In this document: piece after piece, positions 1 through 7,644 of the stretch | Position numbering within the stretch: the stretch's first letter is position 1 | Layout of the letters: every line of letters starts with the position of its first letter | NCBI RefSeq assembly: GCF_030930995.1 | Contig: NZ_CP133217.1 | Location: 806,001-870,000 of the forward strand | Length of the DNA stretch: 64,000 nucleotides | From: Thiothrix subterranea | GTDB taxonomy: Bacteria > Pseudomonadota > Gammaproteobacteria > Thiotrichales > Thiotrichaceae | Direction: 5' to 3' | Made by a program: the position numbers and the translations under genes | The notes under the pieces: generated by a model | Database searches by the model: none | What the model saw: only the letters and a program-made list of their open reading frames with translations | What the model was told of the DNA's origin: nothing

Positions 1-179
1 GTCACCTGGTCACCTGAGTAACTCAGTTTCAATACTGTCTTGGGTAGATAGAAGGGCATACCATTTACAATCGATCCCTCTTCGCCAATATCACTGATAT
101 GTTTAACATTGACTTGAGAACAACCACTAAATAATATTATTCCAGACACAAAGACAATGATTTTTTTTAAAGAAAACAT
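1..179 (-). CDS. putative lipoprotein, N-terminal part (runs off the window edge)
   Basis: The reading frame starts with ATG at 179 and is still open at base 1, so only about 59 N-terminal residues are visible. It begins MFSLKKIIVFVSGIILFSGC, a short basic stretch, a hydrophobic core and a lipobox (LFSGC), which predicts lipoprotein signal peptide cleavage before Cys20 and anchoring in a membrane. An AGGTGG ribosome binding site lies about 6 bases before the ATG. The rest of the visible sequence matches no family I recognise. The upstream 180-421 stretch is AT-rich and holds no gene I can support. Confidence 0.6.
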   Translation of the reverse strand, partial: MFSLKKIIVFVSGIILFSGCSQVNVKHISDIGEEGSIVNGMPFYLPKTVLKLSYSGDQV

Positions 180-421
180 TTAAACCACCTGTTCTTAATT
201 ATCAAGCGATAGATTACAAACCGTCTTGGCTGAACAATTACAAACTAAGACGCAGAAATATATTTACAAGCAATTTCTTATTTAAAAATAATACTTAAAT
301 TAAAAGACAGAAAATATAAGACAAATGTCTAAAATTCATCTATTACTTTCATCGATGTAATTGACAGAAAAATATAAACAGTTGGCTAGACTTTTTCTTT
401 TACATGATATTCCGAAGATGT

Positions 422-1390
422 CTAGCGTTGAGCTTTAACATTGATTTGAAGTTGAAACCCAGCGCCCTGACCTTCGCCCTGAGTAACCTTGAATAAGAAC
501 CCATTCCTCTCACACTCCCCCAACACAAACCCCAGCCCCAACCCATGCCCATTCACCTTAAAACTCTGCCCATTCCCCCGCATCACCGCCTCAATCTGCG
601 CCGCCGTCATTCCCACGCCATTATCTTCCACCGCAATAACTATCTGATTATTCAAGACTTCAGCCGTAACCCTAACCTCGCCCCCCAACTGATCCCCGAA
701 CCGTGCCTCCACCGCCTCCAACGCATTCTTCACCAAGTTATGGATAATCAGATAAGTCGCCCCAGTGCGTTCCTCAAAACTGTACTGTGCCGCATCCGGC
801 GGGAACACCACCGACAACGCCACCTGCGGGTAAGATTGCCCATGTCCTATTAATAAACGCACATCCTCTTGCAGTTCCGCCAACGAAAGCGTGCGGGTAG
901 TCGCGTGCTTATTGCCTATCCCATCCAGTATCAAATGGGTTACTTGGGTCATATACCCCAAGGCTTTTTCCAAGCGGTCTATGTCTTTTGGCATAGCCAC
1001 CGGGGAATAGCGCAGGTTATCCACCGACAGTTTAGCAATGCCGATCAGGTTATTAATTTCATGGGTAACAACGCGGACAGAATGCCCAACGGCAGCATCG
1101 CGCTGCAAACAATGGGCTTCGCGTTCAATCACGGTGCAGTGCAATTGCGCCGCAAACAATTCCTGCAATTCGGCGTGTAAAGCGTGCCCGAATCGAAAAA
1201 ACAAGGCCGCCAGCCCCACATAGCCCAGCAACCAATACCACCAGGGAATAACACTACAAAAGACCCCGCCCAGCACAAACACCACCGTCGTCAGAATCAG
1301 CGGCAAAATTACCTGCACCAGCAAACGGTAATAATGCCGCCGTAAATACGTGTCCCACGCCGCATCCTGAATCGGTGGTTGTACCTGCAT
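422..1390 (-). CDS. two-component sensor histidine kinase
   Basis: A 322-residue membrane kinase. Two hydrophobic segments (about residues 24-45 and 48-66) come first, with no periplasmic domain between them. The dimerisation/phosphoacceptor region follows, with His110 in VVTHEINN. A HATPase domain has an N box (HNLVKNALEAV), a G1 box (DNGVGM) and a G2 box (GHGLGLGF). The short loop between the membrane helices suggests it senses something in the membrane or cytoplasm. The response regulator gene lies immediately upstream on the same strand (19 bases apart), so the two are very likely a pair. The target genes are not evident. Confidence 0.85.
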   Translation of the reverse strand: MQVQPPIQDAAWDTYLRRHYYRLLVQVILPLILTTVVFVLGGVFCSVIPWWYWLLGYVGLAALFFRFGHALHAELQELFAAQLHCTVIEREAHCLQRDAAVGHSVRVVTHEINNLIGIAKLSVDNLRYSPVAMPKDIDRLEKALGYMTQVTHLILDGIGNKHATTRTLSLAELQEDVRLLIGHGQSYPQVALSVVFPPDAAQYSFEERTGATYLIIHNLVKNALEAVEARFGDQLGGEVRVTAEVLNNQIVIAVEDNGVGMTAAQIEAVMRGNGQSFKVNGHGLGLGFVLGECERNGFLFKVTQGEGQGAGFQLQINVKAQR

Positions 1391-1409
1391 GAATCCTCAC
1401 TGGGTCAAG

Positions 1410-2063
1410 TTACAACACCCCTAAACGTGTTGCGGCCTGCACCGCTTCTGTCCGATTACGCGCATGGAGGGTGCGCAAAATCGCACTCACGTGCAGTTTC
1501 ACTGTGCCATCCGAACAATTCAGCTCTCTGGCAATGGATTTATTGGGCAAACCGCGTGCCATCAAGCGAATGACATCGCGCTGACGCGGTGTCAAACCAC
1601 TGTTATCAGTCGGTGGTGGCAAATTCGGGGGAGGTGGGTCTTTCGGTTCAGCCCGTTGACGCACCTCGGCTAACATCGACGGCGAAATATAAATTTCCCC
1701 CGCCAAAATCAAATGCAACGCATTTTTCACATCGCCTACGCCCGCTGACTTCGCGATATAACCTCGCGCACCCTTGGCAAGGGCTTGATTCATCATCTCT
1801 GAATTGTCTGAGCCAGAAATAATGACAATCGGGGTCTCCACCGCAACACTGGCGTGTAACGTCTCTAAGCCCGCCACACCGCTTTGCCCCGGTAGAAAAA
1901 CATCCAACATAATCAGATCGAACGGTGCATATTGGCGCACCACGCCTGCGGCTTCTTCCACCGAACCGACTTCAAATACCGCTGCACTGGGGTAAAAACG
2001 TTCGAGCAGACTGCCTAACGCCTCACGGAATAACGGGTGATCATCCACAATCAAAATACGCAT
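1410..2063 (-). CDS. LuxR/NarL-family response regulator
   Basis: A response regulator of 217 residues. The receiver domain opens MRILIVDDHP, with the phosphoacceptor Asp54 in MLDVFLPG and the conserved Lys in YIAKSAG. A linker rich in proline follows, then a GerE/LuxR helix-turn-helix (LTPRQRDVIRLMARGLPNKS to KLHVSAILRTL). The start at 2063 is preferred over the in-frame GTG at 2081 because an AAGGGG site lies about 8 bases upstream and the receiver domain normally begins here. It is followed directly by the sensor kinase gene and should be its partner. Confidence 0.87.
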   Translation of the reverse strand: MRILIVDDHPLFREALGSLLERFYPSAAVFEVGSVEEAAGVVRQYAPFDLIMLDVFLPGQSGVAGLETLHASVAVETPIVIISGSDNSEMMNQALAKGARGYIAKSAGVGDVKNALHLILAGEIYISPSMLAEVRQRAEPKDPPPPNLPPPTDNSGLTPRQRDVIRLMARGLPNKSIARELNCSDGTVKLHVSAILRTLHARNRTEAVQAATRLGVL

Positions 2064-2205
2064 GATTAAGCCCCTTGACACACGTCACACAACACTCAAA
2101 AGGTATGCCTAATCATATAGATATTTCGGGATAAATTTCGACAACAGATATAACTATTAGCAGCTTTTTTAATGACTATTTGACTTATCGCATTATTTTT
2201 AGACG

Positions 2206-3105
2206 TTAATCCCCACCCCAACGCAATTCCCCGCTCTGCTCCAAATCGTACCCCTGATACACCAGCGCGGCTTTTTGGCAACTATCCGCCCGCAAACACT
2301 TCAGCAAATTCTGAAACAGGTGGCGAAACCAAATATTACGCGGCAAGGCAATGTCAAAGGCTTCCCACCCAAACGGGATAAACGCCAGCCCGCATTCCAG
2401 CGCGGCGGATCTGGCTCCGGCAGCAATATCCGCCTGCCGCATGGCAATCAATGCGGCTGCTTCGCGCTCCGAATGCGCAATCTGGCTCAGCGGCAACGCA
2501 TCCAAATTCAGCCCCTGACGGCTCAGCATGTCTTGCAAAAAACGCTGTGAACCCGCCCCGCTTTGCCGCCCCGCCCAGCGCAACGCTTGCCGGAAAATCT
2601 GTTCCGGGTCATTTCCCACCCGCGCATACACCTCCGGGTGCAGCATCAACCCCTGTTCGCGGCGAAACAGATGCACCAACACCCACTGGTTTGCCTGCCG
2701 GTACTGTTGCAACAGCGCGGGGTGGCGCAAGTGGCTTTCCTCACTCGGCCCCCAGTGCAAACAACAGGCATCGGCACGGCGCATTTGCAGCAATTTCAAC
2801 CCTGTGCCTGTCCCCGTCGGGAAATAGCTCACCAACCCGTGGGGCGCAATCGCGTTGGTGTATTGCAGCACGGCGCGGTAAAACAGCGGGTCATCGCTGC
2901 CGACAATCGCCAGTCGATCCGACAGTAAGCCGTTGTACGCCGATTCCGTAATCCAGCGGTCAATCAGGTTGCGTGGAAACAGCCATTTGCCGGTAACTTT
3001 GGTGGCAGGAATCTGGTTATCCTTGACCAGTTCATACACTTTTTTCTCATTGAGGTGCAGGTACTCGGCAACTTGTTTCACCGACAAATAGCTGTCGTGA
3101 TTCAT
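2206..3105 (-). CDS. HTH-type regulator with periplasmic-binding-protein-like effector domain
   Basis: A protein of 299 residues. The N-terminal 55 residues are an excisionase/MerR-like helix-turn-helix (YLSVKQVAEYLHLNEKKVYE, then a KVTGKWLFPR wing). The remainder resembles the PBP-like domain found in regulators linked to molybdopterin enzymes, with a TGTGTGLKLL ligand-loop-like segment and an IAAGARSAALECGLAFIPF C-terminal lobe. Its ATG overlaps the fdhD stop by four bases, so the two are translationally coupled. Known proteins of this architecture accompany molybdate or tungstate genes, so a role in sensing oxyanion or cofactor is inferred. The actual ligand is not visible. Confidence 0.75.
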   Translation of the reverse strand: MNHDSYLSVKQVAEYLHLNEKKVYELVKDNQIPATKVTGKWLFPRNLIDRWITESAYNGLLSDRLAIVGSDDPLFYRAVLQYTNAIAPHGLVSYFPTGTGTGLKLLQMRRADACCLHWGPSEESHLRHPALLQQYRQANQWVLVHLFRREQGLMLHPEVYARVGNDPEQIFRQALRWAGRQSGAGSQRFLQDMLSRQGLNLDALPLSQIAHSEREAAALIAMRQADIAAGARSAALECGLAFIPFGWEAFDIALPRNIWFRHLFQNLLKCLRADSCQKAALVYQGYDLEQSGELRWGGD

Positions 3106-3950
3106 GGCACATCCTTAGGCGGGCGGGGCGCAGGAATGGCATCCAACAGCAACCGTTCCGCGCCGTGGTATACCTGAAAATGTTGCCCCTTGGCGCGAGC
3201 AATCAGCAACACCCCTACCTTACGCGCCATTTCCAGCCCCATTTGAGTCACGCCGGAACGCGATAACAGAATCGGAATGCCCATTTGTGCCACTTTGATC
3301 ACCATTTCGGAGGTCAGCCGCCCGGTGGTGTAAAACAGCTTGTCCGGGCCGTCAATAGCATTCAGCCACATGTGTCCGGCAATGGTATCCACCGCATTGT
3401 GCCGCCCGACATCTTCCACAAAACTGAGAATTTGCGTCCCCGCACACAGCGCACAGCCATGCACCGCCCCCGCACGTCGGTAGATTTCATTGTGAGCGCT
3501 CAGGGTCTGCAAGGTCGCATACAGCAGCGATTGGCGCAGGGTAACGGTAGGCAGGCGCAATTGGTCGAATTTTTCCAGCAAATTACCGAATACCGTGCCT
3601 TGTCCGCAGCCGGTCGTAACGGTTTTGCGGCTCAGTTTTTCATCCAGTCCCGCAATGCCCTGATGGGTGGTGACGGCTACCGATTCGGTTTCCCAGTCCA
3701 CCTGAATCGCTTTAATGTGGCGAATATCGCTGATCAGGTTCTGGTTGCGTAACCAGCCCAACACCAGCAATTCCGGCTGGCTGCCCATCGTCATTAGGGT
3801 GAGGATTTCGCGCTTATCGAGGTAAATGGTCAGCGGGTGTTCGGCAGAAATATAGCCGTCACGCGCCTGCCCGTATTCGTCCAAGGCTGTCACCGATACG
3901 GTAGTTTCGCGGGTGGCGGCGCTGAGAAACAGCGAGGGGTGGTTGGTCAT
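3102..3950 (-). CDS. fdhD: formate dehydrogenase accessory sulfurtransferase FdhD
   Basis: FdhD (282 residues) passes sulfur from IscS to the molybdenum cofactor of formate dehydrogenase, which the enzyme needs for activity. Family landmarks include AEHPLTIYLDKRE near the N-terminus, VTTGCGQGTVFGN, and the EDVGRHNAVDTIAG segment. The start at 3950 is chosen over a longer open frame to 4133 because AGGAGA lies 6 bases upstream and the length then fits the family. The E. coli CxxC pair (C121/C124) appears here as C-G-Q-G, with only the first cysteine kept. A separate CALC lies in the HGCALCAG segment. A minus-strand sigma-54-type promoter (3985-4001) precedes the gene. Confidence 0.93.
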   Translation of the reverse strand: MTNHPSLFLSAATRETTVSVTALDEYGQARDGYISAEHPLTIYLDKREILTLMTMGSQPELLVLGWLRNQNLISDIRHIKAIQVDWETESVAVTTHQGIAGLDEKLSRKTVTTGCGQGTVFGNLLEKFDQLRLPTVTLRQSLLYATLQTLSAHNEIYRRAGAVHGCALCAGTQILSFVEDVGRHNAVDTIAGHMWLNAIDGPDKLFYTTGRLTSEMVIKVAQMGIPILLSRSGVTQMGLEMARKVGVLLIARAKGQHFQVYHGAERLLLDAIPAPRPPKDVP

Positions 3951-3984
3951 GGATGTCTCCTGTGGCAATGCTAAGGTTTCAGGT

Positions 3985-4001
3985 AGCAAGAAGCGTACCG
4001 A
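3985..4001 (-). promoter_or_regulatory. sigma-54 (-24/-12) promoter for fdhD
   Basis: Read on the minus strand, CGGTACGCTTCTTGCTA has GG at 3999-3998 and GC at 3987-3986 with exactly ten bases between, close to the TGGCACGNNNNTTGCW consensus. The predicted start of transcription is about 3974, some 24 bases before the fdhD ATG. It diverges from the promoter at 4142. Confidence 0.7.
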
Positions 4002-4075
4002 CGTTGTTCGCCACTTACAGCACGAAAATAGACCCAACAAACGGTCAGATTGTCGCAACCTGTTTGGACACAATA

Positions 4076-4091
4076 GACAAAATGACCCAAC
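4076..4091 (+). promoter_or_regulatory. candidate enhancer-binding-protein site (shared 16-bp motif)
   Basis: GACAAAATGACCCAAC fits the pattern GACAMAATRACCCAAC that also occurs at 17263-17278 and 27423-27438. It lies between the two divergent sigma-54 promoters at a distance usual for an upstream activator site. A second GACCCAAC lies at about 4031. Binding by the regulator encoded at 15875-17203 is inferred. Confidence 0.5.
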
Positions 4092-4141
4092 CTTTCCCCA
4101 TTGCGCGGCGGCAACACTGAGGTAAACCGCCATTCAAACAC

Positions 4142-4157
4142 TGGCACACAACTTGCT
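4142..4157 (+). promoter_or_regulatory. sigma-54 (-24/-12) promoter for the DUF3305-formate dehydrogenase operon
   Basis: TGGCACACAACTTGCT matches the -24/-12 consensus, with GG (4143-4144) and GC (4155-4156) ten bases apart. The predicted transcription start is near 4168, 18 bases before the GTG start of the DUF3305 gene. Confidence 0.8.
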
Positions 4158-4185
4158 GTATAACCACACCACCCGGAGGAACACC

Positions 4186-4671
4186 GTGAGTACACACCCC
4201 CCTGAAACGTTGCCGCAGTCATTGCCGATTGCCGCGATTTTGGAAAAACGCCCGTCCATAAGCCGCTGGGCTGATGCCTATTGGACTGCCACTGGCGTGA
4301 TTGTCGGCGAGCGCTCTGAACCCAACGCCACCTTGCTGCATACCAGCAACGGTATTGCGCAATACCTCTACCCCGGCTTGACGGCGCGGCTGCATTTGGA
4401 TGAATGCGAAAGCTATTACCACAACCTCAAAGCCCCGTACCCCAGCGGCTACATTGTGGCAAGCCTCGCCGCCGACGGCACCCCCACGCCGTACCATTTC
4501 ACCCTAAGCTTTGACGAAGCCAATTCGTATTTGCAAGGCAGTGCGCAAGTGTACCCCGTGCCGCTCCCGCCCGAACTCTATGGCTGGGTAGAAGCCTACG
4601 TGCTGGAACATTACGCCCCCGAACTGCGTAAAAAGCGCCGCCTCACCGACATTAATGACAAAGGGCATTGA
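4186..4671 (+). CDS. DUF3305 domain protein of the formate dehydrogenase locus
   Basis: A cytoplasmic protein of 161 residues with the DUF3305 pattern (ISRWADAYWTATGVIVGE near the N-terminus, YYHNLKAPYPSGYIV centrally, and a C-terminal RKKRR stretch). DUF3305 genes are known from formate dehydrogenase clusters, normally just ahead of a DUF3306 gene, as here. The biochemical role is unknown. A GTG start at 4186 is chosen because CGGAGGA lies 6 bases upstream. The longer frame from 4153 starts before the predicted transcription start. The next gene begins 3 bases after the stop. Confidence 0.8.
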   Translation: MSTHPPETLPQSLPIAAILEKRPSISRWADAYWTATGVIVGERSEPNATLLHTSNGIAQYLYPGLTARLHLDECESYYHNLKAPYPSGYIVASLAADGTPTPYHFTLSFDEANSYLQGSAQVYPVPLPPELYGWVEAYVLEHYAPELRKKRRLTDINDKGH

Positions 4672-4674
4672 TTT

Positions 4675-6666
4675 ATGAGTGATGAAACTTTTTTCACCCG
4701 CTGGGCGCGTCTGAAGCGGGAACGCCCCGAACTCGCTCCCGTTGCTGAACCGAATACTGCCGCCGAACCTGCTATGCCACCTGATGTGGAGGCAATATCC
4801 GCCCCCGCCGCGCCCGCGCCTGAACTGACCGATGCGGATATGCCATCACTGGCAAGCCTCGGCTTCGATTCGGATTACAGCGGTTTCTTTTCCGCCAAGG
4901 TCAGCAGCGAATTGCGCAAAAGTGCCCTACGCAAACTGTTTCACCAACCCGAATTCAATGTGATTGATGAACTCAATGATTACCGTGAGGATTTCACTTA
5001 CTTTGAGCCACTCGGCAATTTGATCACCATTGACATGAAACACCAATTGGAACGCCACGCCCGCCAGCATTTCGACCGCTTATTGGAAGACCATCGCATG
5101 ACACCCGACACCCTCAGCCTTGCCCGTGAACAAGCACTTGCCACGTTGCAGCAATACCCCACAGCGGTGGTTGGTTCCATCGGCTACCAGTCGCAAGGGC
5201 GGCTGCTAATTATCGGCGATGCGTCTGCCCTGCCGCTGGCGGCACAATTGCCCGATACCCTGAAGCCACAGGTTTTGCTGACGGATGACCAAGCCATCGC
5301 CAGCCAGTTTGCTAACGTGGTGATACCCTTGAAGGGGCGCAATCTCAGCATTAGCGGACACTTAGGCGCATTCGCGGTAGATGTGGGGGGAATCGTGATC
5401 ACCTCCGACCTGATTCTCGATTTGCAAACTCCGCCAAGCGTGCAACGCGGTATTCTGCCACCCGGTTATTTTGCCCCCAAGTCAGATGAATTGGCGGACA
5501 CACTGGCGCAATTGCCGGAAATGATCGGTGAATTCAGCAAGCCCCGTTATTTCCATTACGACCCCAGCATTTGCGCCCACAGCAGCAGCGGTTTACACGG
5601 TTGTACCCGCTGTATCGACGCTTGCCCGGCGGAAGCGATTATTTCGATTGGCAGTAAGATCGAAGTGAACCCGAATTTGTGTCAGGGCGGCGGCGCGTGT
5701 GCGGCGGCTTGCCCCAGTGGTGCAATCCGTTACCAATACCCATCACCCGCGCAAACCGTGGATCAATTGCGGATACTGTTGCGCACTTACCATGCAGCGG
5801 GTGGGATTGCCCCTAAAATCCTGTTTCACCGCAGCGCCATGCCGTTGGAGTTGGCGCAATTGCCCCCCACGCTGCTGCCGTTTCCGGTGGAAGAACTTGG
5901 CAGTGTCAGCGCGGAATTGTGGTTGGCTGCCTTGAGTTTCGGCGCAACTCAGGTTTTGCTGTACGACGAAGCGGTCACGCCAGCACAGAGCCGCGACACC
6001 TTGCAGCAACAACTCGCGATTGCTCAGGCGCAATTGCAAGGGCTGGGGTATCCTGCCGATGCCATTCACGTACTGCCGGTGGGAACGCCCGCACAGGGCA
6101 TTAGCCCCGCCCCGGTAATGCCGCTGTTGACGCCCGCAACGCAAGGCGGCATGAACGATAAACGCCAGCAATGGCGGGTTGCCCTCGACCATTTGTACCG
6201 CTTTGCCCCGGCAATGCCAGCCAGCATTGCCCTGCCCGCAGGCGCACCGTTTGGCACACTCGTCATTAACAAGGACAGTTGTACGCTGTGCATGGCGTGC
6301 GCCACCATTTGCCCATTCAAAGCCATCGAAGGCGGTGGCAATAAACCGCAATTACGTTTTCATCCCAACCACTGCGTGCAATGTGGCTTGTGTGCGACCG
6401 GTTGCCCGGAACAAGCCATTAGCTTGCAACCGCTCTATATCACCGACCCCGAACAGCGGCGCTTAGCGCAAGTGCTGCACGAAGAACCCCCGTTTTGCTG
6501 TGTGCAATGCGGCAAACCGTTTGGCAGTCAAAGCGCGATTAAAACCATGCTCAGCCGCCTTGCCAGCCACCCCATGTTCCAGAACCCGCGTGCCTTGCGC
6601 CGCTTGGAAATGTGCGAAGACTGCCGGGTGATGGATGTGGTGCAAGACCCGGCAGCAATGGGCTAG
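4675..6666 (+). CDS. DUF3306-ferredoxin fusion protein, multi-cluster 4Fe-4S
   Basis: A 663-residue protein. Residues 1 to about 150 match DUF3306 (FFTRWARLK at the start, LTDADMPSLASLGFDSDYS, LRKSALRKLFHQPEFNVID). The rest is a polyferredoxin. CxxC-type cluster sets lie near residues 300-325 (GCTRCIDACPAEAI), 335-350 (GGGACAAACPSGAI), 535-550 (CTLCMACATICPFKAI) and 565-580 (CVQCGLCATGCPEQAI), plus a late FCCVQCGKPF. In related loci DUF3306 and the 4Fe-4S protein are usually separate adjacent genes, so this is a fusion. An electron-transfer or maturation role beside formate dehydrogenase is inferred. No signal peptide is seen. Confidence 0.82.
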   Translation: MSDETFFTRWARLKRERPELAPVAEPNTAAEPAMPPDVEAISAPAAPAPELTDADMPSLASLGFDSDYSGFFSAKVSSELRKSALRKLFHQPEFNVIDELNDYREDFTYFEPLGNLITIDMKHQLERHARQHFDRLLEDHRMTPDTLSLAREQALATLQQYPTAVVGSIGYQSQGRLLIIGDASALPLAAQLPDTLKPQVLLTDDQAIASQFANVVIPLKGRNLSISGHLGAFAVDVGGIVITSDLILDLQTPPSVQRGILPPGYFAPKSDELADTLAQLPEMIGEFSKPRYFHYDPSICAHSSSGLHGCTRCIDACPAEAIISIGSKIEVNPNLCQGGGACAAACPSGAIRYQYPSPAQTVDQLRILLRTYHAAGGIAPKILFHRSAMPLELAQLPPTLLPFPVEELGSVSAELWLAALSFGATQVLLYDEAVTPAQSRDTLQQQLAIAQAQLQGLGYPADAIHVLPVGTPAQGISPAPVMPLLTPATQGGMNDKRQQWRVALDHLYRFAPAMPASIALPAGAPFGTLVINKDSCTLCMACATICPFKAIEGGGNKPQLRFHPNHCVQCGLCATGCPEQAISLQPLYITDPEQRRLAQVLHEEPPFCCVQCGKPFGSQSAIKTMLSRLASHPMFQNPRALRRLEMCEDCRVMDVVQDPAAMG

Positions 6667-6683
6667 TGAGACAGCTTGTCCCA

Positions 6684-6694
6684 GACAAAATGTC
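6684..6694 (+). promoter_or_regulatory. inverted repeat upstream of the internal sigma-54 promoter
   Basis: GACAAAATGTC is an inverted GACA/TGTC repeat. Together with the AACCCAAC that follows at about 6709 it resembles the shared activator motif found at 4076, 17263 and 27423. It sits about 75 bases upstream of the -24 element at 6766. Confidence 0.35.
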
Positions 6695-6764
6695 GCAGCT
6701 TTAGCTAAAACCCAACAAACCACCCGATTGCTTGCCGTTATCGGGCAGAAATTTCCCGAAAAAC

Positions 6765-6780
6765 TGGTACGGGAATTGCT
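6765..6780 (+). promoter_or_regulatory. sigma-54 (-24/-12) promoter for the chaperone-fdhA operon
   Basis: TGGTACGGGAATTGCT has GG at 6766-6767 and GC at 6778-6779 with the obligatory ten-base spacing. Predicted transcription starts near 6791, 15 bases before the ATG of the TorD-like gene. It lies in the 139-base gap after the ferredoxin gene, so the structural genes can be transcribed apart from the DUF genes. Confidence 0.75.
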
Positions 6781-6805
6781 AATAACCCTTAACGAAGGAG
6801 AGGGA

Positions 6806-7405
6806 ATGCAACAGGAAGGACACACGACCATCGCCCCGGAGCAGCAATACCGTGCGAATGTTTACCGCTTATTGGCAGCATTGCTGCGGGATGTCCCCGC
6901 TGAACCCGTGTTGGCTTATGCCCGCCAGTTGGCGGATATGAGCGCAGGCGGGGATGCGCTGGCAACGGCGCTGGTGGGTTTGGGGTTGGCGGCGCGTCAC
7001 ACCGATCCGCTGGCGATTGATGACGAATTCCATGCCTTGTTTATTGGCTTGGGGCGCGGCGAAATCGTTCCTTACGGGTCGTGGTACTTAACCGGTTTTC
7101 TGATGGAAAAACCCTTGGGGTTGTTACGTCAGGAATTGGCAGCATTGGGGTTTGAACGTGACCCCGCCGTCAAAGAGCCGGAAGACCATGTGGCTGCCTT
7201 GTGCGAAGTGATGGCCATGTTGATCGAAACCGACGTTGCGTTTGCGCGACAGGCACAGTTTTTCAACCAGCACCTCACGAGTTGGCAGGAACGTTTCTAC
7301 CAAGACCTGCAACAAGCGCCTTCCGCCGCCTTTTATCAGACTGTTGCGCAACTCGGCGTGTCGTTTATCCGCTTTGAGCAACAGTATTTCAGCATTCAAC
7401 GGTGA
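6806..7405 (+). CDS. TorD/DmsD-family molecular chaperone for formate dehydrogenase
   Basis: A 199-residue, largely helical cytoplasmic protein of the TorD/DmsD family of redox-enzyme maturation proteins. It has YRLLAALLRDVP at the N-terminus, DEFHALFIGLGRGEIVPYGSWY centrally (family signature region), and LLRQELAALGF. Family members bind the twin-arginine leader of a molybdoenzyme and guard cofactor loading before export. The gene sits just ahead of a small Tat protein and the Tat-exported alpha subunit. The start at 6806 has an AAGGAGAGGGA site, and the longer frame from 6635 overlaps the ferredoxin gene. Confidence 0.85.
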   Translation: MQQEGHTTIAPEQQYRANVYRLLAALLRDVPAEPVLAYARQLADMSAGGDALATALVGLGLAARHTDPLAIDDEFHALFIGLGRGEIVPYGSWYLTGFLMEKPLGLLRQELAALGFERDPAVKEPEDHVAALCEVMAMLIETDVAFARQAQFFNQHLTSWQERFYQDLQQAPSAAFYQTVAQLGVSFIRFEQQYFSIQR

Positions 7406-7419
7406 GAGAGAGACAGAGC

Positions 7420-7635
7420 ATGAAACCGACTGAACAGACAGCAACCCGTCATAGCCGCCGTGACTTCCTGCGCGGCACACTCGCTGCCGGAACAGGGGCC
7501 GCATTAGCCGTAACGTTGCCCGGCGTTGCCAGCGCCGAACCGCCAGCCGTTATCGCCCCGGCTGAACCGCAAGCCAAGCAAGGCTACCGCGAAACTGCGC
7601 ACATTGCCGCGTATTACAAAACCGCTGCACGGTAA
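7420..7635 (+). CDS. small twin-arginine protein of the formate dehydrogenase region
   Basis: A peptide of 71 residues made of a twin-arginine leader (SRRDFLRGTLAAGTG, then a hydrophobic run to VASA) and a short mature part that ends GYRETAHIAAYYKTAAR. It matches the small formate dehydrogenase region TAT target family, always found directly before the alpha subunit gene. Its function is not established; an export or assembly role is only implied by position. The ATG at 7420 follows GAGAGAGACAGAG and lies 14 bases after the chaperone stop. The alpha subunit gene begins 9 bases after its stop. Confidence 0.85.
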   Translation: MKPTEQTATRHSRRDFLRGTLAAGTGAALAVTLPGVASAEPPAVIAPAEPQAKQGYRETAHIAAYYKTAAR

Positions 7636-7644
7636 GGAGTTGCC

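Noticed and set aside
2096-2281. Small minus-strand open frame between the response regulator and the HTH regulator
   Set aside because: It overlaps the end of the HTH regulator gene in another frame, lacks a ribosome site and matches nothing.
3951-4133. Longer fdhD start and an added N-terminal domain
   Set aside because: The extension runs across the sigma-54 promoter and has no ribosome site; the ATG at 3950 has AGGAGA and gives the family length.
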